Below, in pieces: positions 25,185 to 33,543 of a stretch of 34,022 bases of DNA. Position numbers and translations under genes: made by a program. The DNA lies in assembly GCA_017881185.1 (NCBI GenBank), contig JADGRE010000039.1, positions 1 through 34,022 of the forward strand, given 5' to 3'. Every line of letters begins with the position of its first letter. Position 1 is the first letter of the stretch. Source of the DNA: Pseudomonadota bacterium (GTDB taxonomy: Bacteria; Myxococcota_A; Polyangia; Polyangiales; JAFGIB01). The notes beneath the pieces were generated by a model. It was not told the origin of the DNA, did not search any database, and was given only the letters and a program-made list of their open reading frames with translations.

Positions 25185-27266
25185 TCATGGAGCGCCAATC
25201 GCCGGATCGCTCATGCTGTCGCGGCCGGTTTCCACGTGACCAGCCAGACGCTGCTCGAAGCCAGGATCCGAGTCGACTCCGAGCGTGAAGTCGTACCAGC
25301 CGAAGCTGGCGCGCAGCGGCCATTGCCAGGTCATGGTTTCACCGGCGCGCAGGGAGCGCACCAGCGTCTGATTCGTGTAGGCGTCGAAGATCCGGACCGT
25401 ATTCGCGGTGGCGCCACGATTGTGGATCTCCAGGCTGATCGCATTGCGCAACAGGTCGTAGATGGCACGGGTGGTGAGGTTGGCTTTGCCTTCGCCAGTC
25501 ACCGCACCCTTGTACGAACGCATGAAACCGTTGGGCCCATAGACCCAGAGGTCGTAGGTGGATTGATCGTTTGCCGTCAGCTGCCACGTGTCGGAGACGA
25601 AGGAATGAGCGCCGACCGTGTAGGTCCACGGGCCACTGGGACCTCGCCCGGAACGTACCTGGAAGACGGCGGCCGACTTGCCGGTGTTCTCGAAGCCGAT
25701 GGTGAAGCTGCCGTTCGAGCGGTCGGTCGACCCGACCACGTGCAGCTCGTAGGGCACGGCGCGCGCGGGACGCATCCCGGGTTCTTGCGCGGGCATGGCT
25801 TGATCGCTGGGTGGCAGCGGGACGTAGTCCGGATGCAGGTCGCGGTCCGGCGGTGGATAGCTGGCGGTGCTCGGCAGCACTAGCTTGGCGCTGTTCGGCG
25901 ACTTGAAGTCGAACGCCGAGGTCAGGTCGCCGGTGATGGCACGCCGCCACGGCGTGATGTTCGACTCCGTCAGGCCGGAGTGGTGCATGCCAAAGCGTTG
26001 CTCGATGAAGCGGATCAGAGAGGTGTGATCGAACACCTCGGAGTTGACCCAGCCGCCCTTGCTCCAGGGCGAGATCACGATCATGGGCACGCGCACGCCC
26101 AGGCCGTAAGGGCCAGCGGCATACTGCGCGTTGCCCGCGAAGAGCTCGTTGGTGGTGTCGATGGTGGACACGCCGTGTGCGCGAGACTGCGGCGGCGTGG
26201 GCGGGACCATGTGGTCGAAGAAGCCGTCGTTCTCGTCGTACATCAGGAAGAACGCGGTCTTGCTCCACACCTCGGGATTGGCGGTGAGGGCGTCGAGGAT
26301 CTGCGACGTGTACCAGGCGCCATAGTTCGCCGGCCAGTTCGGATGCTCGGTGTAGGCCTCGGGAGCCACGATCCACGACACCTGCGGAAGCTGACCGGTG
26401 AGCACGTCCTTCTGGAAGAGCTCGAAGAGCGAGCCACCGTGCGAGATGTCGGTCGCGCTGAGTGCTCCCGTGTTGAGCGGGCTGCCAGGCTGCGCGTTCT
26501 GGTACTGATGGAAGTACAAGAGCGAGTTGTCGCCGTAGTTGCCGATGTACGGGTCACTTCCCCAGCCCCAGTAGTGAGCTGCATCGAGCCCGGCGCCGGC
26601 GTCTTGATAGATCTTCCACGAGACGCCCGCGCGTTGCAGACGTTCGGGGTAGGTCGACCAGTCGTAGCCGGCTTCCGAATTGTCGAGCACCGGGCCGCCG
26701 CCACGCCCGTCGTTGCCCGTCCAGCCCGTCCACATGTGATAGCGGTTCGGATCGGTCGCGCCCATGAACGAGCAGTAATACGCGTCGCAAACAGTGAACG
26801 CGTCCGCAAGCGCATAGTGGAAGGGAATGTCCTTCCTGGTGAGGTACGCCATGGTCGTGGTGCCCTTGCTCGGCACCCACTGGTCGTACTTGCCTTCGTT
26901 CCACGCGCGATGCGTATCCGTCCAGCCGTGCGGCAGATCCTCGAGAAACTGCAGGCCCAGCGCTGCTGCATTCGGGTGAAAGGGCAGGACCTGACCAGTG
27001 CCGTTGGGCTGGTACCACACGGGATCGCCCGAGGGCAGCTGCACCGCGCGCGGATCATCGAAGCCACGCACGCCACGCAGCGTTCCGAAATAATGATCGA
27101 ACGATCGGTTCTCCTGCATCAGGATCACGATGTGCTCGACGTCGGCGATGGTGCCGGTGCGGTGATGGGCCGGAATCGACAGCGCTCGCGCGATGCTCGA
27201 TGGTGCAGCTGCGGCCAGTGCGCCGGTCGACAGCAGTTGGAGAAAGGTTCGACGATTGGTAGCCAT
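25185..27266 (-). CDS. Tat-exported phospholipase C, PlcH/PlcN family
   Basis: A 693-residue phospholipase C of the bacterial phosphocholine-preferring type, which cleaves the phospholipid headgroup outside the cytoplasm. It has a twin-arginine signal (NRRTFLQ near the N-terminus, then LLSTGALAAAAPSSIARA), the catalytic signature HIVILMQENRSFDHYFGTLR, metal-site blocks FLMYDENDGFFDHMVPPTPP and VRVPMIVISPWSKGGWV followed by DHTSLIRFIEQRFG, and two C-terminal DUF756-like domains from about residue 500 (PYELHVVGSTDRSNGSFTIG; then NAISLEIHNRGATANTVRIF). Length fits PlcH/PlcN. ATG 27266 is fixed by GGGAGG at 27273-27278. The other phosphoesterase follows 194 bases downstream on the same strand. 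No Pho box was recognised upstream, so phosphate control is only a family expectation. Confidence 0.93.
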   Translation of the reverse strand: MATNRRTFLQLLSTGALAAAAPSSIARALSIPAHHRTGTIADVEHIVILMQENRSFDHYFGTLRGVRGFDDPRAVQLPSGDPVWYQPNGTGQVLPFHPNAAALGLQFLEDLPHGWTDTHRAWNEGKYDQWVPSKGTTTMAYLTRKDIPFHYALADAFTVCDAYYCSFMGATDPNRYHMWTGWTGNDGRGGGPVLDNSEAGYDWSTYPERLQRAGVSWKIYQDAGAGLDAAHYWGWGSDPYIGNYGDNSLLYFHQYQNAQPGSPLNTGALSATDISHGGSLFELFQKDVLTGQLPQVSWIVAPEAYTEHPNWPANYGAWYTSQILDALTANPEVWSKTAFFLMYDENDGFFDHMVPPTPPQSRAHGVSTIDTTNELFAGNAQYAAGPYGLGVRVPMIVISPWSKGGWVNSEVFDHTSLIRFIEQRFGMHHSGLTESNITPWRRAITGDLTSAFDFKSPNSAKLVLPSTASYPPPDRDLHPDYVPLPPSDQAMPAQEPGMRPARAVPYELHVVGSTDRSNGSFTIGFENTGKSAAVFQVRSGRGPSGPWTYTVGAHSFVSDTWQLTANDQSTYDLWVYGPNGFMRSYKGAVTGEGKANLTTRAIYDLLRNAISLEIHNRGATANTVRIFDAYTNQTLVRSLRAGETMTWQWPLRASFGWYDFTLGVDSDPGFEQRLAGHVETGRDSMSDPAIGAP

Positions 27267-27642
27267 GAGGATCCTCCCAGAGCAAGTTTCGACGAAGAAA
27301 GAGCTAGCACTGCCCACTGCTGACTGCGTTGCGCTTCTCTGACCGTCAGGTGCCAATTGCGTAACTTGATGGTGTTCGTAATCCGTATAGCTTCGATACG
27401 TCACACAACGGGAAACATGCCGTCGACCACGGGCGCAGGCGGACCCTGGGCGATGTTCGACTTCAGCCGAGCCGTGCCCGCGTTGCTCGAGCCGCCGCCC
27501 GCGCCCGTCTCCGCAGTGCGCGGCTGTCGTTGAGCCACCCTTGCGGGAGCTCGCGGCGTGGCTAGGTGGAACGTGGTGTTCGGTTCACGGTTCGTCACCG
27601 CCGACACACGACCGTCACACATGGCTGCGCAAGGAGCGACCT
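27267..27642. other. Divergent intergenic region with a possible gene remnant
   Basis: These 376 bases separate the phospholipase C gene (leftward) from the PacL-like gene (rightward). The part from 27280 to 27400 is comparatively AT-rich and probably holds the phospholipase promoter. A minus-strand frame of 73 codons (27401-27622) ending GPPAPVVDGMFPVV has no recognisable homology or ribosome binding site and may be debris of a lost gene; I do not call it a gene. AAGGAG at 27631-27636 is the ribosome binding site of the next gene. Confidence 0.4.
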
Positions 27643-27981
27643 ATGCTGGAACGTACGAAGAACTGGCTCGCGTTTACGGCGGGCGTGGCGGCAGGCGCGG
27701 CGCTGCCGGTCGTGGTTCCCGCGGTAGCCGAGGCAGGCAGGCCGCTTGCCAAGGCGCTGATCAAACATGGCCTGCTCGGCTTCGACCGGCTGCGCGTGGG
27801 TGTGGCACGCGCGAGCGAGGCGGTCGACGACATGGTCGCAGAAGCCCGCGCCGAAGCGGCCCAAGCACAGGCTCTGCAGCCGTCAGCAGCAGAGCCGCCC
27901 GAGCCCGCGGCTCAGCCGACCAGCACCGCGCCGGCAGCCGAGAGCCAAGGCGTGCGCGCCGAGGCCAAGGTGTTGAGCTGA
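27643..27981 (+). CDS. PacL-like/DUF5132-like small membrane protein
   Basis: A 112-residue protein with one N-terminal hydrophobic segment (WLAFTAGVAAGAALPVVVPA), an amphipathic stretch LAKALIKHGLLGFDRLRVGV, an acidic Glu/Ala-rich helix ASEAVDDMVAEARAEAAQ, and a Pro/Ala-rich disordered tail. This order matches small membrane proteins found beside P-type ATPases: DUF5132 proteins, and the mycobacterial PacL proteins (DUF1490) that scaffold the zinc exporter CtpC. Unlike PacL1 it has no C-terminal His/Asp metal motif. AAGGAG with a 6-base spacer fixes the start. The next gene begins one base after its stop. A membrane partner of the nearby P-type ATPase is the best inference. Confidence 0.78.
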   Translation: MLERTKNWLAFTAGVAAGAALPVVVPAVAEAGRPLAKALIKHGLLGFDRLRVGVARASEAVDDMVAEARAEAAQAQALQPSAAEPPEPAAQPTSTAPAAESQGVRAEAKVLS

Positions 27982-27982
27982 G

Positions 27983-28495
27983 ATGGACTCGTCACCCGCA
28001 CGCGCCCAGCTGGTTCACTCCGTCACGGGCCGCGCGCGCTTGCGCGTGGACGGCCGCAGCGCAGACTCCGCGTTCTTCGACAACTTGGCCACCGCCCTGC
28101 TCGCGCACCCAGCCGTGCGTGAGGTGCGCAGCAGCGCGCTGACGGGCAGCGTGCTCATTCTTCACGCCGGCGAGATCGACGAGATCGTCAACGACGCGCA
28201 GGCGCGCGGACTTTTCGAGCTAGCCACCGCCGCTCCACCGGCTCGCGCCCCGATGCAACGCATGCGGGCGTCGATCGACACGCTCGATGCTCAAATCGCC
28301 GAGGGCACCGCAGACGTGCTGAGCCTGGGCAAGCTCGCGTTTGCCGGGCTGGTGGCGGCCGGCGTGTGGCAAGCCCGTCGGGGTTACCTTTTCCCGGCAA
28401 GCATGACCGTCTTCAACTACGCGCTCAAAGTCATGGAATGGACGGCGGACCGCGAACCCATGAGTTCGCAAACTCGTTCCAGGCCCGTTGCATGA
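27983..28495 (+). CDS. HMA2-like domain protein
   Basis: A 170-residue protein with an N-terminal ferredoxin-like HMA2-type domain (residues 8-70: VHSVTGRARLRV, then HPAVREVRSSALTGSVLIL) and a hydrophobic segment around 112-140 (LGKLAFAGLVAAGVWQARRG). There is no CXXC, so it is not a classical heavy-metal site. The block VREVRSSALTGSVLIL sits at residues 45-60, and its equivalent VREARVSPLTGSVLVL sits at the same residues in the P-type ATPase at 30030-33248, so the two proteins share a common module. It is translationally coupled to the upstream PacL-like gene (TGAGATG). Probable role: accessory membrane protein of the ATPase. Confidence 0.8.
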   Translation: MDSSPARAQLVHSVTGRARLRVDGRSADSAFFDNLATALLAHPAVREVRSSALTGSVLILHAGEIDEIVNDAQARGLFELATAAPPARAPMQRMRASIDTLDAQIAEGTADVLSLGKLAFAGLVAAGVWQARRGYLFPASMTVFNYALKVMEWTADREPMSSQTRSRPVA

Positions 28496-28535
28496 ATGTG
28501 ACATAGACGGAGCAGGGTGAGGCTCGGACGACCTT

Positions 28536-28817
28536 ATGCCTGCTGCGTTGCCAGATAGCGAAGTGCTCGTGCTCCGCGCTCCACAGAGCGAGGTCATGGA
28601 GGTGGGTGTGCAGTTGCGCCAGTTGGTGGGTGTCGACAGCGTCACTGTCGACCCGCAACGCGGACAGCTGGTCGTGCGCTACGAGCCACGCAAGCTCGAC
28701 GCCTCGCGCATGCGCGAGGCCGTGCGGCCGCCCAGCCGGGCTGGGTCGGACGACCTGTGGATCTGGCTCTTACCCAAGCTGGCGCGCGGCTTGGTCGCAG
28801 TCGCCAGCTTCGCCTGA
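28536..28817 (+). CDS. Small HMA-like protein with C-terminal hydrophobic segment
   Basis: A 93-residue product. Residues 8-53 look like a degenerate HMA fold (EVLVLRAPQSEVMEVGVQLR, then VDSVTVDPQRGQLVVRYEP) in which RGQLVVRYEP matches the TGSVLVL/FDP strand of its neighbours; no Cys is present. The last 20 residues (LWIWLLPKLARGLVAVASFA) are a short membrane-anchoring segment. It starts 40 bases after the HMA2-like gene, with no good ribosome binding site near ATG 28536, so the start is less certain. The stop lies 21 bases from the convergent metK stop. Confidence 0.6.
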   Translation: MPAALPDSEVLVLRAPQSEVMEVGVQLRQLVGVDSVTVDPQRGQLVVRYEPRKLDASRMREAVRPPSRAGSDDLWIWLLPKLARGLVAVASFA

Positions 28818-28829
28818 AGGCGTGCGCCT
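28818..28829. terminator. Short hairpin between convergent genes
   Basis: AGGCGTGCGCCT is a perfect inverted repeat in the 21-base gap between the convergent HMA-like and metK genes. It could stall polymerase from either side but lacks a T-run, so terminator function is uncertain. Confidence 0.25.
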
Positions 28830-28838
28830 CAGTCTGGC

Positions 28839-30026
28839 TCACTCGCGCAGCTGCGCCAGCTGGTCCAGGCGCTCCCACGGCAGGTCGAGGTCGGCGCGGC
28901 CGACTTGACCGTAGGCTGCCAGGTTTCGATAGAACACGCCCGCGCGCTGCGCCGGCAGCGCGCGCAGACGAAAGCGCCGCACGATGCCGGCGGGCCTGAA
29001 ATCGAAGACGCGGCTGACGCGTTGCGCGAGCACGTCGTCGGGCAGGGTGCCCGTGCCGAAAGTTTGCACCATGACGCTCACCGGGCGCGGCAGGCCGATG
29101 GAGTACGACAGCTGCACCTCGCAGCGCTGTGCCAGGCCCGCCGCGACTACGTGGCGCGCCGCGTGGCGCGCCGCATAGGCGCCGGCGCGATCGATGCGCG
29201 AGGGGTCTTTGCCGCTGAGGGCGGCGGCACCGGCACGCGCGAACTCACCGTAGCTGTCCACGGCGGTCTTGCGGCCAGTGAGGCCGGCGTGTTGCGTCGG
29301 GCCACCAGGAACCTGCGCGCCGTGCGGGTTGATCGCGATGCGCGTCTGCGCGTCGGGCTTCCACCGCAGATCTTTGAACGCGTGCTCGATCACCCGCTCG
29401 CGCACATCGTTCGCGAGCACGCTCTCGGTCGGTCGGCCGCGCTTGTGCTGGCAGGCCAGGATGCTGATGCCGTGGATGCGCATTGGCTGATGGTCGCGGT
29501 ACTCGACCGCGACCTGAGTCTTGCCATCGGGCGAGAGGTAGTCGAGCTCGCTCTGCACCTCGGACAGGCGCCGGGCCAGCCGGTGAGCGAGCCAGATCGG
29601 TAGCGGTAACCCCACCTCGGTGTCGCCACACGCGTAGCCGAACACCGTCGCCTGATCGTGCGCGGTGATTCGCTCGAGCGCGTCTTCGTCGAGCGTGTCT
29701 TCGTTCACCCGCTGCACCAGCTCGTCGCCCATGTCGTAGAGGCTGGTCATGATGGTGCAGGTGCGCGCGTCGAAGCCGCGATCGCCCACGTAGCGCAGCT
29801 CGCGCAGCACCTCGCGCGCGGCCGCCGGAGCATCCACCGTGGCGCTCGAGGCCGACTTCACCGACACGAACAGGATGCTCGTGGACACGGCGCACTCCGC
29901 CGCCACGCGCGCGAGCGGGTCCTGGTGCAGATGCCGATCCACGATGGCATCGCTGATCTGATCGCAGAGCTTGTCGGGATGCCCTGCGGTGACGGACTCG
30001 CTGCTGAAGACGAAGTTGGGATGCAT
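28839..30026 (-). CDS. metK: Divergent S-adenosylmethionine synthetase paralogue
   Basis: A 395-residue MetK-fold protein that would make S-adenosylmethionine from ATP and methionine. Conserved are SESVTAGHPDKLCDQISDA (ATP-site His16, Asp18), DGKTQV, GLTGRK, SGKDPSRIDR and AAGLAQRCEVQLSYSIG. Three canonical motifs are altered: the GAGDQG loop reads TAHDQA (122-126), GGPxGDxG reads GGPTQHAG (241-248, methionine-contacting Asp replaced by His), and HGGGAFSGKDP reads RAGAAALSGKDP. The start lies three bases after the ATPase stop, with CGGAG inside the ATPase end as ribosome binding site, so it is expressed with the ATPase. It is probably not the housekeeping enzyme; an altered substrate, altered kinetics or a metal-limitation backup are possible. 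Confidence 0.88.
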   Translation of the reverse strand: MHPNFVFSSESVTAGHPDKLCDQISDAIVDRHLHQDPLARVAAECAVSTSILFVSVKSASSATVDAPAAAREVLRELRYVGDRGFDARTCTIMTSLYDMGDELVQRVNEDTLDEDALERITAHDQATVFGYACGDTEVGLPLPIWLAHRLARRLSEVQSELDYLSPDGKTQVAVEYRDHQPMRIHGISILACQHKRGRPTESVLANDVRERVIEHAFKDLRWKPDAQTRIAINPHGAQVPGGPTQHAGLTGRKTAVDSYGEFARAGAAALSGKDPSRIDRAGAYAARHAARHVVAAGLAQRCEVQLSYSIGLPRPVSVMVQTFGTGTLPDDVLAQRVSRVFDFRPAGIVRRFRLRALPAQRAGVFYRNLAAYGQVGRADLDLPWERLDQLAQLRE

Positions 30027-30029
30027 GGC

Positions 30030-33000
30030 TCACTCCGCTGGCGCCGGCAGTAGCAGCGGCAGCGCGGCTCCCGTCGGGGCGTGGTTGGGTCCGTTCGGCA
30101 GACTCGGCCGGGTGGTGTACTTGACCAACTCGTTGATCAGGAACGGGGTGACCGCCGCACCACAGGCGACCGCCCAATCGCGTGGGCCGATGGGCACCGT
30201 GCCGAGCAGCGTGCGCAGACCCGGCACGACGTTGGCTGCGACCTGCAGCGCCATCATGCCGCCCACCGCGGGCAGCAGCCAGCGGTTGTGCGCCAGGTGC
30301 TCGCGGTCGAAGATGGTGTGCGTCTCGGAGCGCGTGCTCCAGGCGTGCAGCAGCTGGGCGAGCGTGAGCGCCGTGAAACCGACGGTGCCTGCGTACGCCC
30401 CTGGCCCGTGCTGGCTGCGTGCCCACAGATAGGCCGCCAGTGCGCCCGCGGTGATCACCGTGCCTTCGCTGCCGATGCGCCACAGGTCTTGCTTGGTGAA
30501 CATCGGGCGTTTCGGATCGCGCGGGGGTCTGGCCAGCACGTCGCTCTCGGGCGGCTGCGCGGCGAGCGCGAGCTCCGGAAACACGTCGGTCAGCAGGTTG
30601 ATCCATAGCAGCTGCATCGGCGTAAGCACCTCGCCCAGTCCGGCTGCGACGCAGGTGAAGGTGTAGAGCACCTCGCCGATGTTGGTGGACAGGATGAAAT
30701 GCACCGCCTTGCGGATGTCGTCGTAGATGGTGCGGCCTTGCTCGATGGCGTCGATCAGCGTGCGAAGCTCGTCGTCCTCGAGCACGACGTCTGCGACCGA
30801 GCGGGCCACGTTGGTGCCGCTGCCGCCCATGGCGATGCCGATGTCTGCGGCGCGCAACGCCGGGCTGTCGTTGACGCCGTCGCCGGTCATCGCCACGACC
30901 AGTCCCGCGCGTTGCAGCGCCTGCACGATCTGCAGCTTGTGCGCGGGGCTGACGCGCGCGAACACGTCGGCGCGCTGCGCGATGGCAGCCAGCACTTCCG
31001 GATCCATCTGGTCGAGGCGCGTCGAGTCGACGATCTCGAGGTGTCCGTTCTGCGACAGCGAGATCTGCTTGCCAATCGCCTGCGCGGTGGCGCTCTGGTC
31101 GCCGGTGATCATCACGGTGCGCACGCCGGCGCCCCGGAAGCGCGCGATCACCTCGGCCACGCCGTCGCGCGGCGGATCCTGCATGCCGACCAGGCCTACC
31201 CACACCAGCTTCGGCTCGTGCTCGTCGAGGGCCTCTGCCTCGGAGAATGCCAGGCCCAGCACACGCAGCGCGGCGCCCGCCATGCGCTCGTTGTCGGTTT
31301 CGATGGCTACGCGATCTTCGTCGCTGAGCGGGCAGGGCACACCGCCCTGCAGCCGAGTGTCGCACAGTGCCAGCACCTCGCTCGGTCGCCCTTTCACTGC
31401 CCACAGCTTGGCGGTGGGCGTCTGATGCTGGGTCGTCATGTAGCTGCGCTTCTCGGAGCGCGCGCGCACGTTGAGCACGGGATACGCCGCGCGCTCGGCG
31501 ATGGCGTCGACACCTGCATCGAGCGCCAGCTGCACCAGCGCGCTCTCGGTGGGCGAGCCCTTGAGGGAGCAGACGCCGCGCTCGCGGTTGATCTCGACCT
31601 CGCTGCACAGTACGCCCAGGCGCAACAGCCACGCGAGGTCCGGGTTCGGCTCGTGCTGGCGACGCTCCAGATCGACGAGCCTGCCACCACGCACCGCGTA
31701 GCGGCTCTGGCCGGCCTGCGCCGTGGTGACGGTCATGCGGTTGACCGTGAGCGTGCCGGTCTTGTCGACACACACGACCTGCACCGCGCCGAGCGTCTCG
31801 ACCGCTGCCAGCTCGCGCACGATCACGCGCTTGGCGCGCATGCGCGACAGGCCGAGCGCGAGCGTCGTGACGGCGACGGTGGGCAGGCCTTCGGGCACGG
31901 CAGCCACTGCGAGCGAAACCGCGGTACGCAGCATCGGTACGATCGCCTGACCCCGCAATAGACCTACGCCAAGTGTGGCGACACATGCCAACACAGAACC
32001 GACGACCACCTGGTGGCCGAGCTGGTCCAGCTGCTGCTGCATGGGCGTGGGGTTCGGCACGACGCTGCCCGCGAGCGCTTGAATGTGCCCGAGCTCCGTG
32101 CGAGCGCCCGTCGCCACCACCAGTGCCAAGCCACTGCCGCCTGTCACCAGCGTGCCGCGGTAGACCATGGACCTGCGTTCGGCCAGCGGCACGCGTGACT
32201 CGAGCAGCGTCGCTGCGGACTTGGACGCCGGGACGCTCTCGCCGGTCAGCGTCGACTCGTCGACGCTCAGATCCTCGCTCAGCACCAGCCGCGCATCGGC
32301 AGCCACGAACATGCCCGCGTGCAACACGAGCAAGTCTGCGCGCACCACCTCTTCGACGGGCACCTGCACCGTGGCACCGTCGCGACGCACGACGACGAGC
32401 GCGTCTTTCGTGTGCGAGAGCGAGGCGATGGTGCGTTCTGCGCCGCTCTCGGTGACGTAACCGATGGCGGCGTTGATGCCGATGACGGCGACGATGGCCA
32501 CCGCATCGGCGATTCCGCCCGTGGCGATGCTCAGCACTGCAGACACGCCGAGCAACGCGACGGGCATGCTGGTCAACTGGCCCGCCAAGATGGCCCACTC
32601 GCTGCGGCGCGGCGGTGGCAGCAGCGCGTTGGGGCCATCGCTGGCGAGCCGACGCTGAGCGTCTGCGGTCGAGATGCCGTGCTCGTCGGCCACGTCGACT
32701 GAGGCGCACACTTCGCTGACGCTCTGGCTGTGCCAAGCGGGTGAGTCGAGGTTCGCCGTGCGCGGCGCTTGGGTGGCGACGAGATTCGCCCTCGTCGGGC
32801 GTTTGACCTCGGCTTTGTCTGCAGCCAGTGCGGCCAAGAGCTTGGTCAGCTGCTCCGTGCCGGCAACGCGCACCGCCTCGAGCTGCGCCCGCAGCGCCTT
32901 GGGCTCCAACGCCACTGAGCGATCCAGCAAGGTCTTCGCGAGTGCGCGAGCGCGTTTGCTGGCTGGCGAGCTGGGCTGCTGCGTGGCAGTGGCGGACTCC

Positions 33001-33248
33001 ACGAGCACGGCGCCCGCGCTTCGTGACAACAGCTCGTCGACGATCGCCCGTGAAAGTTGGGGGTCGAACAGCACCAGCACGCTGCCCGTCAGCGGGCTCA
33101 CGCGCGCTTCGCGAACGCCTGGCGCCGCGCGCAGCGCGCGTTCGATGCGAGCTGCGGTGCCTTGGTCACGCATGACTGCAGGCACGCAGTACCGAAGCCG
33201 GCCCGGAACGCCTGCGTGGATGACTCGTGCGACCGCGGGTGATTCCAT
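30030..33248 (-). CDS. P2-type cation-transporting ATPase with N-terminal HMA2-like domain
   Basis: A 1072-residue P-type ATPase. N-terminal residues 1-65 are an HMA2-like module (HAGVPGRLRYCVPA, then VREARVSPLTGSVLVL). A long helical linker follows, then a cation-ATPase N domain (about 172-225), actuator TGES at 335-338, membrane motif PEGLP at 452-456, phosphorylation site DKTGTL with D495, MITGD about 713, GDGVND at 789-794 and INLLTD at 883-888. PEGLP and NLLTD resemble Ca2+-type P2 pumps; there is no CPC/SPC, so it is not a P1B heavy-metal pump despite the HMA-like module. The ion is unknown: Ca2+, Mn2+ and Mg2+ are all possible. ATG 33248 has AGGT upstream; the frame is open to 33437. 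metK follows directly. Confidence 0.92.
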   Translation of the reverse strand: MESPAVARVIHAGVPGRLRYCVPAVMRDQGTAARIERALRAAPGVREARVSPLTGSVLVLFDPQLSRAIVDELLSRSAGAVLVESATATQQPSSPASKRARALAKTLLDRSVALEPKALRAQLEAVRVAGTEQLTKLLAALAADKAEVKRPTRANLVATQAPRTANLDSPAWHSQSVSEVCASVDVADEHGISTADAQRRLASDGPNALLPPPRRSEWAILAGQLTSMPVALLGVSAVLSIATGGIADAVAIVAVIGINAAIGYVTESGAERTIASLSHTKDALVVVRRDGATVQVPVEEVVRADLLVLHAGMFVAADARLVLSEDLSVDESTLTGESVPASKSAATLLESRVPLAERRSMVYRGTLVTGGSGLALVVATGARTELGHIQALAGSVVPNPTPMQQQLDQLGHQVVVGSVLACVATLGVGLLRGQAIVPMLRTAVSLAVAAVPEGLPTVAVTTLALGLSRMRAKRVIVRELAAVETLGAVQVVCVDKTGTLTVNRMTVTTAQAGQSRYAVRGGRLVDLERRQHEPNPDLAWLLRLGVLCSEVEINRERGVCSLKGSPTESALVQLALDAGVDAIAERAAYPVLNVRARSEKRSYMTTQHQTPTAKLWAVKGRPSEVLALCDTRLQGGVPCPLSDEDRVAIETDNERMAGAALRVLGLAFSEAEALDEHEPKLVWVGLVGMQDPPRDGVAEVIARFRGAGVRTVMITGDQSATAQAIGKQISLSQNGHLEIVDSTRLDQMDPEVLAAIAQRADVFARVSPAHKLQIVQALQRAGLVVAMTGDGVNDSPALRAADIGIAMGGSGTNVARSVADVVLEDDELRTLIDAIEQGRTIYDDIRKAVHFILSTNIGEVLYTFTCVAAGLGEVLTPMQLLWINLLTDVFPELALAAQPPESDVLARPPRDPKRPMFTKQDLWRIGSEGTVITAGALAAYLWARSQHGPGAYAGTVGFTALTLAQLLHAWSTRSETHTIFDREHLAHNRWLLPAVGGMMALQVAANVVPGLRTLLGTVPIGPRDWAVACGAAVTPFLINELVKYTTRPSLPNGPNHAPTGAALPLLLPAPAE

Positions 33249-33543
33249 CGAGTGACCTGACAGTGAGCTGCGAGGCCCGACATACGCCCTGCTGGCCAGC
33301 CGACAAGGAAAACCCGCAGCATGTGTCGACACGAACGCCGCGTTCGGATGCTTCGCTCGCCGGACAAGCATACGAACTATCCGCACGACCTGTATGCTCC
33401 AGCAGACGCAGTCATGCTCGGCAGTGCGCTGGCGCATGCAAGCACGCCGCGCGCGCTCAACCTCGGCGCGGGCGCTTGCGGTGCCCAGGCGCTACGGCTA
33501 GATACAGACGCGCGCTACGCAAACGACATTAGGAAACGCGAGC
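33249..33543. promoter_or_regulatory. Divergent intergenic region between the ATPase and GDT1-like genes
   Basis: These 295 bases must carry promoters for the ATPase-metK pair and the GDT1-like gene. I looked for a yybP-ykoY manganese riboswitch, often found before UPF0016 genes, and saw none. No palindrome long enough to call an operator was recognised. The GDT1-like gene has AGGA at about 33531-33534. Confidence 0.4.

Noticed and set aside
27401..27622. A 73-codon minus-strand frame in the intergenic region
   Set aside because: No ribosome binding site, no recognisable domain, biased composition; possible debris but not supportable as a gene.
29245..32736. A 1163-codon open frame on the minus strand across the ATPase and metK
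   Set aside because: It is an off-phase reading of two well-supported genes, rich in Arg and Ala with no domain pattern, as expected from GC-rich codon bias.
30030..33248. Heavy-metal (P1B) identity of the ATPase, suggested by its HMA-like N-terminus
   Set aside because: The membrane motif is PEGLP rather than CPC or SPC, and the N-terminal module lacks CXXC.
33249..33543. Manganese (yybP-ykoY) riboswitch before the GDT1-like gene
   Set aside because: The conserved loop sequences of that riboswitch were not found; a covariance-model search would settle it.
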